64,000 nucleotides of DNA from Mitsuaria sp. 7 (GTDB taxonomy: Bacteria; Pseudomonadota; Gammaproteobacteria; Burkholderiales; Burkholderiaceae_C): assembly GCF_001653795.1 (NCBI RefSeq), contig NZ_CP011514.1, positions 4,358,279 through 4,422,278 of the forward strand. The letters run 5' to 3'. The translations under genes and the position numbers were made by a program. The notes below the pieces were generated by a model, which worked only from the letters and a program-made list of their open reading frames with translations, had not been told where the DNA came from and ran no database searches. This document shows, in pieces, positions 55,844 through 63,683 of this stretch (positions within the stretch are counted from its first letter, which is position 1; each line of letters begins with the position of its first letter).

Positions 55844-56488
55844 ATGACGACGACACCGCTGAAGAACGACCGGGCGATCCGCGTGATGACGGTGGACGAC
55901 CACCCGATGCTGCGCGAGGGTCTGGCCGGCGCCATCGAACTGCAGCACGACATGCGCCTGGTGGCGGAGGCGCAGGACGGCGCGGAGGCCCTGGACGCCT
56001 TCCGGCGCTACCTGCCGGACGTGACGCTGATGGATGTGCGGATGCGAACGATGGACGGCCTCGCGGCGCTGAAGGCGATCCGCGCCGAGTTCCCCGCGGC
56101 GCGTGTCGTGATGCTCAGCAGCTTCGGCGCGCCTGCTCAACTGCTGGAGGCGGCGCAGGCCGGCGCGGCGGGGTATCTGCTGAAGGAGACGCTGCGCAAG
56201 GACCTGCTGGACACGATCCGGGCGGTGCACGCCGGCGGCCGGCGCTTTCCTTCCGAGCTCGCCATGCAGCTCGCCGAGCATGTGGCCGATCAGCACCTGA
56301 CCGGTCGCGAGACGACCGTGCTGAAGCTGGTGGCCGAGGGCCGCTCGAACAAGCGCATCGGCGGCCAGCTGGACATCGCCGAGGGCACGGTGAAGGCGCA
56401 CATGAAGAGCATCCTCGGCAAGCTCGCCGCGAGCGACCGCACGCATGCGGTCACGATCGCGGTGAGGCGCGGGATCATCGATCTGTGA
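55844..56488 (+). CDS. NarL/FixJ-family response regulator
   Basis: The 214-residue protein has a receiver domain with acidic pocket (TVDDHPMLREG) and phosphoacceptor Asp64 (DVTLMDVRMRTMDG), and a LuxR-type helix-turn-helix (LTGRETTVLKLVAEGRSNKRIGGQLDIAEGTVKAHMKSILGKL, about 152-194). HisKA_3 sensors normally pair with NarL-type regulators, so the kinase at 51295-54588 is the probable partner. A GAGGA site precedes the ATG. Confidence 0.93.
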   Translation: MTTTPLKNDRAIRVMTVDDHPMLREGLAGAIELQHDMRLVAEAQDGAEALDAFRRYLPDVTLMDVRMRTMDGLAALKAIRAEFPAARVVMLSSFGAPAQLLEAAQAGAAGYLLKETLRKDLLDTIRAVHAGGRRFPSELAMQLAEHVADQHLTGRETTVLKLVAEGRSNKRIGGQLDIAEGTVKAHMKSILGKLAASDRTHAVTIAVRRGIIDL

Positions 56489-56563
56489 CCGGTCGCTCGA
56501 CGTCGTCACTGGAGGACGCCGAGGACATATGACCTTCCGCGCGACAGCGTGGCGCAGAAGAAG

Positions 56564-57271
56564 ATGCCCCGGATGAACTCACTCACCTCGACATCGACAT
56601 CGACGGGTGTGCCCGGAACCGGCGCGCTCGATCCCTCGTCCGCTGCCAGGGCCTGGGCATTCGGCTGGGCGATTTCCCGCAGCACGCCGGCGCCGGTCGA
56701 ACGTCCCGGCTGCTTCCAGATCCATGTCGGCAAGCCGGATCAGGTCACGCGCTATGTATTCCCGCACTTCGACGCCGAGGTGCTTCGAACACTCGTCGCC
56801 GCCGAGGCCGGCCCCGGCATCTGGCTGAAGGTCTGCGCGCCGTCGCAGGACGTGTCGCCCCTGCTCTCCAGCGACTGGACCGTTCATGACCCTGAGTTCC
56901 TGATGAGCGTCGAGCTCACAGGAAGCGCCGGCCCGGTCGTCGCCGGCTACCGCGTTGAGACCGGACGGGCGGGCGCCGTCGCGTGGGTCAGGATCCTCGA
57001 TGAGTCTGGAGCGCTCGCGGCGAGCGGCCAGGCTGCCGTCGACGGCCGCTTCGCGACCTTCGACCAGATCGCCACCTCGGAGGCCCACCGAAGGAAGGGC
57101 CTGGGTCGACTCGTCATGACCGCGCTGTCCCGTGCCGCCCTCGATCTCGGCGCCACGCACGGTGTGCTGGTGGCCACCGAGGCCGGCGCCGCGCTGTATC
57201 AGGCGCTCGGCTGGGCGATGGTCTCGCCGGTCACGGCCGCGTCGTGTTCCGCCGCCGCTCCCGTAGCATGA
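56564..57271 (+). CDS. GNAT-family acetyltransferase
   Basis: The protein is 235 residues from this ATG. The C-terminal half is a GNAT domain with acetyl-CoA motif [47 protein letters not shown]. The N-terminal half ([32 protein letters not shown]) is less conserved. Other starts are a GTG at 56549 and the ATG at 56573; no ribosome site decides. Substrate unknown. The end overlaps the convergent VF530 gene by 41 bases. Confidence 0.78.
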   Translation: MPRMNSLTSTSTSTGVPGTGALDPSSAARAWAFGWAISRSTPAPVERPGCFQIHVGKPDQVTRYVFPHFDAEVLRTLVAAEAGPGIWLKVCAPSQDVSPLLSSDWTVHDPEFLMSVELTGSAGPVVAGYRVETGRAGAVAWVRILDESGALAASGQAAVDGRFATFDQIATSEAHRRKGLGRLVMTALSRAALDLGATHGVLVATEAGAALYQALGWAMVSPVTAASCSAAAPVA

Positions 57272-57494
57272 ACAGGTAGAGCCCTTCGACCTTCTCCCGC
57301 GCCCACGGCGTCTTGCGCAGGAACTTCAGGCTGGACTTGACGCTGGGCTCGAAGGCGAAGCAGCGCAGCGGGATGCGCTCGTCGAGGCCGTCCCAGCCGT
57401 ACTCGGCGGCCAGCTCGGTCACGATGGTTTCCAGCGTCAGGCCGTGCAACGGGTTGCGGGGTTGCTCTTGCGGCGGCGGGGCGGACTCGGTCAT
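57231..57494 (-). CDS. VF530/DUF2132 family protein
   Basis: The 87-residue protein matches the VF530 (DUF2132) family: [64 protein letters not shown]. This small helical DNA-binding-like fold is widespread in Proteobacteria with no settled role. The ATG at 57494 precedes the conserved NPLHG start. Its 3' end overlaps the GNAT gene. Confidence 0.92.
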   Translation of the reverse strand: MTESAPPPQEQPRNPLHGLTLETIVTELAAEYGWDGLDERIPLRCFAFEPSVKSSLKFLRKTPWAREKVEGLYLFMLRERRRNTTRP

Positions 57495-57569
57495 GACTGG
57501 ATTGTCGCCGGTCGCGAAGGCCGCCCGGCGTCGTCGAGGCGCGTGCGCCCGCGTGGTACCTTCATCGGC

Positions 57570-58055
57570 ATGAGCACGAATTCCCCCGACGAAGAACGCC
57601 CCATCATCCAGGAGCCGCGCACGTGGCAGGACGAGCGCTGGACCGCGCAGGTCATCAAGAACGAAGACGACGAAGGCTGGGCGGTCGCCATGACCCTGAT
57701 CGGCGAGTCCGAGCCCGCCCTGGTCGGCCCCTGGACCATGGGCCGCGACAAGAAGAACCCGAAGCCGCTGGACGCAGCCGCGTTCCACACGCTGGTGAAG
57801 ACGGCCTCCGAGGTGCTGCGCCGGCACGAGCAGCAGTTGCACGCCCGGCTGCACAAGAGCGTCAAGCTGGACACGGACAACGGTCGCATCCAGGTGCTGC
57901 TCGACATCGTTCCCGATGAAGACAACCCGTACGCGACGCTGACCGCGCTGAACGACGATGGGGAGCAGCTCGCGCAGGTGCGCGTGGCGGCGGGCTTCAA
58001 GTTCAACGAGACCAGCGCCGCGGCCTGGGTGGAGAACGACTTCCTGAAGCCCTGA
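57570..58055 (+). CDS. Conserved cytoplasmic protein of unknown function
   Basis: The 161-residue protein has no signal or membrane segment. It is a mixed alpha/beta protein with [78 protein letters not shown] followed by beta strands ending in [11 protein letters not shown] do not recognise a named family, though similar proteins are common in Burkholderiales genomes. It is divergent from VF530 with a 75-base gap. Confidence 0.7.
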   Translation: MSTNSPDEERPIIQEPRTWQDERWTAQVIKNEDDEGWAVAMTLIGESEPALVGPWTMGRDKKNPKPLDAAAFHTLVKTASEVLRRHEQQLHARLHKSVKLDTDNGRIQVLLDIVPDEDNPYATLTALNDDGEQLAQVRVAAGFKFNETSAAAWVENDFLKP

Positions 58056-58065
58056 TCAGGACGTC

Positions 58066-58665
58066 TCAGTCGAACTTGACCAGGTCCTTGAAGATCAGCT
58101 GACCCCACGTCTTCCCGCGCGCCTGCACGAGCAGGCCTCCTTCCGACAGCCCGCCGAGCTGGATCGGCGCGAAGCCGAGGGCCTGCGCCAACGCACCGAT
58201 CTCCGTGGCGGCGGCGTCATCGTCGCTCGACAGGAACACGACTCTGCGGCCCCCCTTCACGGCCGGGTCCTGCTCGAGGACGGCGGCGACCAGATGGTTG
58301 AAGCCCTTGACCAGGCTCGCGCCCGTGAAGGCCTGTGCGACAGCCTGGGCCGATGGCAGTCCTCCGAGTGACTCCGGCGGCACGCCGTAGGCATTGGTCA
58401 CATCGACGATGGTCTTCCCCTGCCAGGTCGGCAGGGCCTTCGCGACCTCAGGGTGCGACTCGAATCGCACGGCCAGGAAGATGACATCCGCCTTCACGGC
58501 GTCGGCCAGGGTCGTGGGAACGATGCCCGGTCCGATCGCCGCCGCGTCGGACGCGAAGCGTTCCGGATCGCGCGTGGTGGCAACGGACACTTCAATGCCG
58601 CTGCGGGCAAACGCCTTGGCCAGCGCCTGGCCGATGTGGCCGAAGCCGATGATTGCGTAGCTCAT
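58066..58665 (-). CDS. NADPH-dependent F420 reductase-like oxidoreductase
   Basis: The 199-residue protein has a Rossmann start (SYAIIGFGHIGQALAKAFARSGIEVSVATTR) and FNHLVAAVLEQDP, with the layout of the F420-reductase/NADP-oxidoreductase-coenzyme-F420-like family, which in bacteria without F420 acts as an NAD(P)H-dependent reductase. It is the second gene after the SDR gene (18-base gap) and shares its HxlR-controlled promoter. Confidence 0.85.
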   Translation of the reverse strand: MSYAIIGFGHIGQALAKAFARSGIEVSVATTRDPERFASDAAAIGPGIVPTTLADAVKADVIFLAVRFESHPEVAKALPTWQGKTIVDVTNAYGVPPESLGGLPSAQAVAQAFTGASLVKGFNHLVAAVLEQDPAVKGGRRVVFLSSDDDAAATEIGALAQALGFAPIQLGGLSEGGLLVQARGKTWGQLIFKDLVKFD

Positions 58666-58683
58666 GGGTGCTCCTTCGTGGGG

Positions 58684-59418
58684 TCAGAGTTGTGCCAGGC
58701 CGCCGTCGACGGCGACTTCGCTGGCGGTCATGAAGCTGCTGTCCGACGACGCCAGGAAGGCAGCCGCCGCGGCGATCTCCGCGGGATCGGCCATGCGCTG
58801 GAGCGGCGTCATCGCGGCGAAGACCTTCTGCCCTTCTTCACCCAGGGCTTCCTTCGCCAGCTCGGTCGCGGTCGCTCCGGGCGAGAGCACGTTGACCCGG
58901 ATGCCGGTGCCCTTGAGGTCCTCCGCCCAGGTCCGCGCGAGGTTGCGCACCGCCGCCTTGCTCGCGCTGTAGGCGCTCATGGCGGGCGCGCCCGTGGTGC
59001 CCGCGCTCGATCCGGTCAGGATGATGGACCCGCCCTCGCCCATCAACGGCAGCGCCTGCTGGACCGTGAAGATCGTGCCCTTCACGTTGGTGTCGAAGGT
59101 CTCGTCCAGGTGCTCGGCGGTGATCGTGCCGAGCGGGGCCATGCTGCCCGCCCCGGCATTGGCGAAGACGATGTCGAGGCTGCCGCGTTCGGCCTTCACC
59201 GCCGCGTAGAGCCGGTCGAGGTCGGCCTTATCGGAGACCGAGCCCTTCACCGCGCGGGCCTGTGGTCCGAGCTCGGCCACGGCGGCGTCGAGCGCCTCCT
59301 GCCGACGGCCGAAGAGGAAGACGACCGCGCCTTCCTCGATGAAACGCTTGGCCGCGGCGCGGCCGATGCCAGTGGCGCCGCCGGTGATCACGGCGGTCTT
59401 GCCAGTCAGTCGGGTCAT
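58684..59418 (-). CDS. Short-chain dehydrogenase/reductase
   Basis: The 244-residue SDR has cofactor motif GGATGIGRAAAKRF, NAG (FANAGAGSMAPL), active-site Tyr150 and Lys154 (YSASKAAVRNL) and the ending SFMTASEVAVDGGLAQL. It is a classical SDR of unknown substrate. I chose the ATG at 59418, where the fold begins. It is divergent from a HxlR regulator, which suggests induction by quinones or electrophiles, as in YodB/HypR systems. Confidence 0.9.
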   Translation of the reverse strand: MTRLTGKTAVITGGATGIGRAAAKRFIEEGAVVFLFGRRQEALDAAVAELGPQARAVKGSVSDKADLDRLYAAVKAERGSLDIVFANAGAGSMAPLGTITAEHLDETFDTNVKGTIFTVQQALPLMGEGGSIILTGSSAGTTGAPAMSAYSASKAAVRNLARTWAEDLKGTGIRVNVLSPGATATELAKEALGEEGQKVFAAMTPLQRMADPAEIAAAAAFLASSDSSFMTASEVAVDGGLAQL

Positions 59419-59478
59419 GTCAGGGATCCTCAATGGAAGTTGCAAGGAAGCAGGGAACTGCTTGAAGACAACTATGAA

Positions 59479-59526
59479 GTCCTGATAACCTGAGGACAAG
59501 TATGCACCTTTTGGTAAGTACCAAAA
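59479..59526. promoter_or_regulatory. HxlR operator-like inverted repeats
   Basis: Two inverted elements lie here. GTCCT at 59479-59483 and AGGAC at 59493-59497 are separated by nine bases in the SDR/HxlR gap. TTTTGGTAAGTACCAAAA at 59509-59526 is a perfect 18-base palindrome with two central bases, overlapping codons 3-9 of the HxlR gene if it starts at 59502. The TTGGTAAGTACCAA core resembles known HxlR-family sites with GTAAGTAC-like symmetry. Confidence 0.6.
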
Positions 59527-59897
59527 AAATGACCACCCCTGATCACCCCCTCTGCGGCACCGGCGGTTTTTCCTGCGGGCTCGACGCCACGCTGCGCATC
59601 ATCTCGGGCAAGTGGAAACCGCTGGTCCTGTTCTTCCTGCGGGACGGCCCCCGGCGCTACGGCGAGCTCAAGCGCCTGGTCGAGGGCGTCAGCGACAAGG
59701 TGCTGATCCAGCACCTGAAAGAACTGGAAGCGGACCAGGTGCTGGCCCGCACCGACTACAAGGAAGTGCCGCCGCGCGTGGACTACGCGCTGACCCCGCT
59801 GGGTCGCAGCCTGGCGGAGGCGATCGTCCCGCTGTGCACCTGGGGCACGCAGCACATGGCGGAAGTCGCGGACATCTTTGCCAAGCGGGAAGCCTAG
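59502..59897 (+). CDS. HxlR-family transcriptional regulator
   Basis: The protein is 131 residues from the ATG at 59502, which has a GAGGA site at good spacing; an alternative ATG at 59529 gives 122 residues and leaves the palindrome outside the gene. It has the HxlR winged-helix: FSCGLDATLRIISGKWKPLVLFFLRDGPRRYGELKRLVEGVSDKVLIQHLKELEADQVLARTDY. A Cys before the fold (HPLCGTGGFSC) may sense thiol-reactive compounds, as in YodB/HypR. It is divergent from the SDR pair it likely controls. Confidence 0.9.
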   Translation: MHLLVSTKKMTTPDHPLCGTGGFSCGLDATLRIISGKWKPLVLFFLRDGPRRYGELKRLVEGVSDKVLIQHLKELEADQVLARTDYKEVPPRVDYALTPLGRSLAEAIVPLCTWGTQHMAEVADIFAKREA

Positions 59898-60040
59898 CCT
59901 GGGGAAGAGGACGCCGCCTTTCGCCTCGTCTCGCCTCGTCTCCTCCGCGAGACCTCGCCCGGTGACGACGCTCAGATCGCCTGCCTCGAAGGACCCAAGC
60001 GTCGGCGCTCCAACTCATGACGTAAAATTGCGTTAATTCA

Positions 60041-60061
60041 TTCATCCATGAAGGTTGTTCA
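60041..60061. promoter_or_regulatory. MetR box (TGAANNNNNTTCA) before metR
   Basis: TGAAGGTTGTTCA at 60049-60061 is a perfect match to the E. coli MetR consensus TGAA-N5-TTCA. It overlaps a second short palindrome TTCATCCATGAA at 60041-60052. The site ends three bases before the metR ATG, so binding would block its own expression. Confidence 0.75.
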
Positions 60062-60064
60062 TCG

Positions 60065-61027
60065 ATGCTGGAACGCAGTCATCTCACGATCGTTCAGGAA
60101 GTGGAGCGTCTGGGCTCGCTCACCGCAGCCGCCGGCGCGCTGCACCTGACGCAGTCGGCGCTGAGCCACACGATGCGCAAGCTGGAGCAGCAGCTCGGCA
60201 CGGACGTGTGGCTGCGCGAGGGCCGCAGCCTGCGGCTGACGCAGGCGGGGCAGTACCTGCTGGCGGTCGCGAACCGCGTGCTGCCGCAGCTCGATCTGGC
60301 GGAGCAGCGCCTGCAGCAGTTCGCGCAGGGCGAGCGGGGCTCGCTGCGCATCGGCATGGAGTGCCATCCCTGCTACCAGTGGCTGCTGAAGGTCGTGTCG
60401 CCCTACCTGAGCGACTGGCCGGACGTGGACGTCGACGTGAAGCAGCGCTTCCAGTTCGGCGGCATCGGCGCGCTCTTCGGCTACGAGATCGACCTGCTGG
60501 TGACGCCCGATCCGCTGTTCAAGCCGGGGCTGCATTTCGAGCCGGTGTTCGACTACGAGCAGGTGCTCGTCGTGACGCAAGGCCACGCGCTGGCGGGCGC
60601 GAAGTTCATCGAGCCCAAACATCTGATCGAGGAGGTGCTGATCACCTACCCCGTGGCGATCGAGCGGCTGGACATCTACAACCAGTTCCTGCAGCCGGCG
60701 GGGATCTCGCCGAGGCGCCACAAGACCATCGAGACCACGGACATCATGATGCAGATGGTCGCGAGCGGACGCGGCGTGGCCGCGCTGCCGCGGTGGCTGG
60801 CCGAGGAATACGCGGCCCGCATGCCGCTGGTCGCCGTGCGCCTGGGCAAGCAGGGGATCGCGAAGCAGATCTACCTCGGCGCGCGCACGGCCGATATCGA
60901 CATCGACTATCTGCAGGCGTTCGTGAAGCTGGCCAGGGAGTCGGGGGGGGCACTGCCCGCGACTAAGCTACCGAGGACTTCGTCAAACAGCGCGTCGCGC
61001 AAAAGCGCCAAGAAAATTGCGGGCTGA
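60065..61027 (+). CDS. metR: MetR, LysR-family regulator of methionine synthesis
   Basis: The 320-residue protein closely follows E. coli MetR: SLTAAAGALHLTQSALSHTMRKLEQQLG, RIGMECHPCYQWLL, YEIDLLVTPDPLFKPGLHFEPVFDYE, ITYPVAIERLDIYNQFLQPAGISPRRHKTIETTDIMMQMVASGRGVAALP. MetR binds homocysteine and controls metE, metF and related genes; none of these is in view. A run of eight G at 60943-60950 lies near the end, before a basic low-complexity tail that E. coli MetR lacks in this form. No clear ribosome site. Confidence 0.93.
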   Translation: MLERSHLTIVQEVERLGSLTAAAGALHLTQSALSHTMRKLEQQLGTDVWLREGRSLRLTQAGQYLLAVANRVLPQLDLAEQRLQQFAQGERGSLRIGMECHPCYQWLLKVVSPYLSDWPDVDVDVKQRFQFGGIGALFGYEIDLLVTPDPLFKPGLHFEPVFDYEQVLVVTQGHALAGAKFIEPKHLIEEVLITYPVAIERLDIYNQFLQPAGISPRRHKTIETTDIMMQMVASGRGVAALPRWLAEEYAARMPLVAVRLGKQGIAKQIYLGARTADIDIDYLQAFVKLARESGGALPATKLPRTSSNSASRKSAKKIAG

Positions 61028-61042
61028 TTTCTGGAGAGTTGA

Positions 61043-61459
61043 ATGAACCAGTTGGCCTGCTGCTACGCCCTCGTTCGATTCATGCCGCACTCCGACGCGG
61101 AGGAGTTCGTGAACGTCGGCGTTGTCGTGGCGTGTCCGCAGACCGGCTTCTTCGACTTCCGGCTGAAAACTCAGAACACCAAACGTGTCACCGACTTCTT
61201 CGGGCTGTCCCCGAAGATCTATGTCGCCGCCGTACTCGTGATGAACGGCGAGCTGCATCGCGTCAAGGAGCAGCTTGAACATCAACCCGGCGGAGACGTC
61301 GCCACGCGGACACGCGCGCTGTTCGAAGGCGTCACGCATCCGCGAGAAGCACAGGTGAAGTTCAGCAAGGCGCGAGTAGCCTTGGCTGATTCGCCGGAGG
61401 CAGAGTTGGATCGCCTCTACAAGCACTACGTCGACCGGACTTTCGCCTCGGCAACGTGA
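61043..61459 (+). CDS. DUF3037 protein
   Basis: The 138-residue protein fits DUF3037: MNQLACCYALVRFMPHSDAEEFVNVGVVVACPQTGFFDFRLKTQNTKRVTDFFG and ALFEGVTHPREAQVKFSKARVALADSPEAELDRLYKHYVDR. DUF3037 genes are normally paired with a HipA-like kinase gene. No such partner is adjacent here, so this is an orphan half of the pair. It starts 15 bases after metR with a GGAGAG site, so it may share its transcript. Confidence 0.85.
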   Translation: MNQLACCYALVRFMPHSDAEEFVNVGVVVACPQTGFFDFRLKTQNTKRVTDFFGLSPKIYVAAVLVMNGELHRVKEQLEHQPGGDVATRTRALFEGVTHPREAQVKFSKARVALADSPEAELDRLYKHYVDRTFASAT

Positions 61460-61516
61460 GAACCGGCGGGCAACGCGCGCAGCATCTTGCGGGGCGCTGC
61501 CATGCCAGCCCCCTTC

Positions 61517-61547
61517 GCTCCTCCGGGCAGGAGCGCTAAGCGCTCCT
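61517..61547. terminator. Nested hairpins at the end of the GMC gene
   Basis: Three related half-sites GCTCCT (61517), AGGAGC (61529) and GCTCCT (61542) can pair in two exclusive ways: GCTCCT with AGGAGC, or AGGAGCGCT-A-AGCGCTCCT at 61529-61547, a perfect palindrome covering the GMC stop codon. No T-run follows on either strand, so a Rho-independent terminator is possible but not typical. It lies between converging genes. Confidence 0.35.
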
Positions 61548-63146
61548 GATCATCTCCGCCGCCCTCTCCCCCACCATGATGGCGGGCGCATTGAGGTTGC
61601 CCGAGGTGATCTGAGGGAAGACGGATGCATCCGCCACGCGCAGGTTGGCCACGCCGCGGACCCGCAGCGAGGGATCGACGACCGCGTTGCCGTCCGACCC
61701 CATGCGGCAGGTGCCGCAGCTGTGGTGGCAGGTCGCCACGGCCGAGCGCGCGAATGCCGCCAGGCTGTCGCGGTCGGACAGGGCGACGCCTTCCTTGGGT
61801 CGCAGGCGGCCCGTGAGGTCATCCGCGAACGGCGGCCGCCTCACGATGCCGTCCACCATGCCGATGGCATCGACGATCAGCGCCAGATCGCGTTCGTCGC
61901 CGAGCAGGTTGGGCTGGATCCGCGGCGCCACCGACGCCGAACGGTCGGAGAGCCACACGCGCCCCCGCGAGTACGGACGGCAGATCGACGGCGTCACGCT
62001 GTAGACCCATTGCTTGCCGGTGAAGGCGCCATCGACGATCTGCCCGAACGGGCCGGTGAAGAACAGCAGGTCCGGATCATCCAGACGCCCGTGGGAACTG
62101 CCGTAGGCGAAGACATGCGTGCCCGGAGATGTGGCCGGCCCGCCCCGCCGCAGCAGGAACTGCAAGCCGCTGCTCGGCAATCGGTACCACTTCCCCGCGT
62201 CGGAATACGTCGGGCGCGACACGGCGTATTCGACGTACAGGTCCGGATGGTCCTGCATGTTCATGCCGACCTCCGGCGAGTCCACCACCGGCACGATGCC
62301 GATTGAACGGAGCGCGTCCGCCGGGCCGATGCCCGAGCGCATCAGCAAGGCCGGGCTCTCGATGGCACCGGCGCAGACGATCACCTCGCGATTCGCCGCG
62401 ACGCGCAGTTCGCTGCCGTCGTCGCGGCGCAGCTCCGCACCCACCGCGCGCCCGTCGACGAGGGTCAGGCGTTGCGCGCGTGTCCGCTCGAGGATGCGCA
62501 GTCCCGGCAACGGGCGGCGCAGGTAGGCGGTCTCCGTGCTCTGCCGCAGTCCGCCGCGCTGGTTGGTCTGCGTGATGGCAGCCGCCGCGCCCTGCGCCCG
62601 GTTGATGTCGGGGACGACGGGAAAGCCCGCCTTCCCGAAGGATTCGAGCAAGGCCAGCGACAACGGATGCGGCGAGCGGAATTCCTCCACCCACATGGGA
62701 CCGCGCTGACCACGCTCGCTCGCGTCGAAGCCCAAGGCCTGCTCCGCCTTCATGAAGGCGGGACGAACGTCATCCCACGCCCATCCGGTGGCACCGAGCG
62801 CCGCCCAGCTGTCGAAATCCCGCGGCAGCCCGCGCGCCCAGATGAGCCCGTTGATGCTGCTGCTGCCGCCCAGCGAGCGTCCGCGCTTCCAGGTGTCGAC
62901 GCGGCCGTACCGCGATGGATCGGGCTCGGTCGAATACAGCCACGCGTGGCGCGACCAGTCCTTGATGAAGGTCATCGCGCCGGGGAGCATCAGCAGCGGA
63001 TGCCGGCCGCTGCCGCCGGCCTCGACAAGCAGGACGCTGACGTCGCGGTCCTCGGCCAGCCGCGACGCGACCACCGCGCCGGCCGAGCCGCCGCCGATGA
63101 CGACGTAGTCCGCCGTCATCGCGGGAGTCGATTCGACCCGCGTCAT
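61536..63146 (-). CDS. GMC-family alcohol/choline dehydrogenase-like oxidoreductase
   Basis: The 536-residue flavoprotein has the FAD motif DYVVIGGGSAGAVVASRLAEDRDVSVLLVEAGG, GMC signature 1 GRSLGGSSSINGLIWARG, signature 2-like GAIESPALLMRSGIGP and the end region CRMGSDGNAVVDPSLRVRGVANLRVADASVFPQITSGNLNAPAIMVGERAAEMI. It resembles choline- or alcohol-dehydrogenase-type GMC enzymes, such as polyethylene-glycol or aryl-alcohol dehydrogenases; the substrate is unknown. Its start overlaps the upstream Tat-signal gene by four bases. Confidence 0.92.
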   Translation of the reverse strand: MTRVESTPAMTADYVVIGGGSAGAVVASRLAEDRDVSVLLVEAGGSGRHPLLMLPGAMTFIKDWSRHAWLYSTEPDPSRYGRVDTWKRGRSLGGSSSINGLIWARGLPRDFDSWAALGATGWAWDDVRPAFMKAEQALGFDASERGQRGPMWVEEFRSPHPLSLALLESFGKAGFPVVPDINRAQGAAAAITQTNQRGGLRQSTETAYLRRPLPGLRILERTRAQRLTLVDGRAVGAELRRDDGSELRVAANREVIVCAGAIESPALLMRSGIGPADALRSIGIVPVVDSPEVGMNMQDHPDLYVEYAVSRPTYSDAGKWYRLPSSGLQFLLRRGGPATSPGTHVFAYGSSHGRLDDPDLLFFTGPFGQIVDGAFTGKQWVYSVTPSICRPYSRGRVWLSDRSASVAPRIQPNLLGDERDLALIVDAIGMVDGIVRRPPFADDLTGRLRPKEGVALSDRDSLAAFARSAVATCHHSCGTCRMGSDGNAVVDPSLRVRGVANLRVADASVFPQITSGNLNAPAIMVGERAAEMIRSA

Positions 63147-63673
63147 GGCCGCCCCAGATCGACCGGGGTGATCACGAGGTCCCAGTGGCTGAGCAGCAGC
63201 TCGAAGCGATGCTGCTCCTCGCGCCGGAACGTCGCTTCGTCCGGGAACAGCCGCCGGACCAGCGCCGCGCCGTCGTAGTCATCGTGGGCGACCACGGCAT
63301 TGCGCCTGGTGATGGTCACCCGCAGGTCCCAGCGTCCGTCCTCGGTGGCGTGATGGAACGGACTCTCCGCCTTGAGGCTCAGGATGCGCCCCTCGGCCAT
63401 CTGCTGCCGGAGGATGGGCAGGTGGTTCTTCTTGAAGAGACGGATGAACTCACCGGCGCTTCCCCATCGGACCTTGTAGTAGGCCTCGACCACGAACGGC
63501 TGCACGTCGACGGCGATCGTCTGCCCTGCCGGCGCGAGGGTCGCCGTCGACACCCCGGACGAGGACAGCGAGGGCGGCGCGGACTGCGCGTATGCGGCCA
63601 GCCAGCTCGCGCCGAGCAGCATCGCCGCCGCGCCCTGGATCAGACGACGGCGCGCATCCGGCGCCCGTGTCAT
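63143..63673 (-). CDS. Tat-signal protein of unknown function, dimeric barrel-like
   Basis: The 176-residue protein has a twin-arginine-like start (PDARRRLIQGAAAMLLGASWLAAYAQS, cleaving near AYA-QSA). Residues 60-170 (VVEAYYKVRWGSAGEFIRLFKKNHLPILRQQMAEGRILSLKAES) suggest a NIPSNAP/EthD-like ferredoxin barrel. No clear named family. An ATG at 63694 adds seven residues and overlaps the receptor stop. It lies between a TonB receptor and a GMC dehydrogenase and likely acts in the periplasm with them. Confidence 0.7.
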   Translation of the reverse strand: MTRAPDARRRLIQGAAAMLLGASWLAAYAQSAPPSLSSSGVSTATLAPAGQTIAVDVQPFVVEAYYKVRWGSAGEFIRLFKKNHLPILRQQMAEGRILSLKAESPFHHATEDGRWDLRVTITRRNAVVAHDDYDGAALVRRLFPDEATFRREEQHRFELLLSHWDLVITPVDLGRP

Positions 63674-63683
63674 GCGGTGCGAC

